Source of the DNA: Muscardinus avellanarius
Taxonomy: Eukaryota; Chordata; Mammalia; Rodentia; Gliridae
Length of the DNA stretch: 64,000 bases
Direction of reading: 5' to 3'
Assembly (NCBI GenBank): GCA_963383645.1
Contig: OY726559.1
Location: forward strand, 122,994,721 to 123,058,720
Shown: piece after piece, positions 63,699-64,000 of the stretch
How positions within the stretch are numbered: the first letter of the stretch is position 1
Layout of the letters: each line of letters opens with the position of its first letter
Position numbers and translations under genes: made by a program
Notes under the pieces: generated by a model
What the model was told of the DNA's origin: nothing
Seen by the model: the letters and a program-made list of their open reading frames with translations, nothing else
The model's database searches: none

Positions 63699-64000
63699 CT
63701 GCTGTGCATATAAGAATGAATACAACTTAATTTTTACTCCCGTGGAGAGTTCACAGCTCAGTAGGGAAGAAGGGCTCAGAAATAACATTATTTTGGTAAT
63801 GTAGAATCCATTCATAGGGCACAGTGGTGAAGAAGAGAGGGACATCTACTTCAGTCTGAGGGGTCAGAGCAGGGTTCCATGAGGTCTATGAAGAAGACGT
63901 CAGGCTTCTAGAGCAGGACTCAAACCTGGTCACCCTGATCCTTAGTCCACCTGGGCAGAGATGGCTGTGTTTTTGTGACTTCTAGGGGCAAGGAACTGTC
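63699..64000. other. Unique stretch to window end
   Basis: No repeat or exon recognised. Confidence 0.35.

Overview
The window is mammalian nuclear DNA made almost entirely of interspersed repeats. The most abundant element is a SINE with a 7SL-derived B1-like 5' half joined to a tRNA-derived ID-like 3' half. This architecture is known from squirrels (B1-dID / MEN type SINEs), so a sciurid (squirrel, ground squirrel or marmot) is the best inference. I found no complete protein-coding host gene, no rRNA or functional tRNA gene, and no CRISPR array or bacterial-type system. Almost every long open frame is a by-product of SINE sequence, dinucleotide repeats or retroviral debris.

Layout. 1-11.7 kb: SINEs of both orientations, microsatellites, a near-perfect CTCF-type motif at 854-868, an LTR fragment at 1.86-2.13 kb and a small CpG-rich patch near 2.9-3.1 kb. 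11.69-21.30 kb: one nearly full-length class I (gammaretrovirus-like) endogenous retrovirus on the + strand. It has paired LTRs, a 4-bp target duplication, a proline-tRNA-like primer binding site, relics of gag-pro-pol-env and a polypurine tract; several SINEs interrupt it. 21.3-27.5 kb: AT-rich repeat debris ending in a second LTR type, which carries SINEs stacked at its polyadenylation signal. 27.5-43 kb: SINE-rich, with L1 3'-end fragments and an IAP-like LTR at 37.70-38.11 kb. 43.5-44.3 kb: a CpG island with a 39-bp minisatellite and a consensus splice donor, the best promoter candidate here. 44.3-64 kb: probably intron of that + strand gene. It holds MIR, L1, Tigger and SINE copies, a solo LTR with a 5-bp duplication at 57.88-58.37 kb, and a short candidate ATG exon at 59,427-59,514.

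Three SINE forms are distinguished below. Form 1 has an ID part reading like 'gctcagaggtagaatgcc' and ending 'gggttcaatccccagta'. Form 2 has 'gtgtagcccggaggtagaaa' followed by 'gggttccacccccagta'. Form 3 lacks about 25 bp of the B1 right side (reads 'ctggcttaagagaccctg') and has its ID end rewritten to 'gggcttccaggaacccc'. Forms 2 and 3 often sit inside form 1 copies, so they are probably younger. '+' means the B1 half comes first on the given strand.
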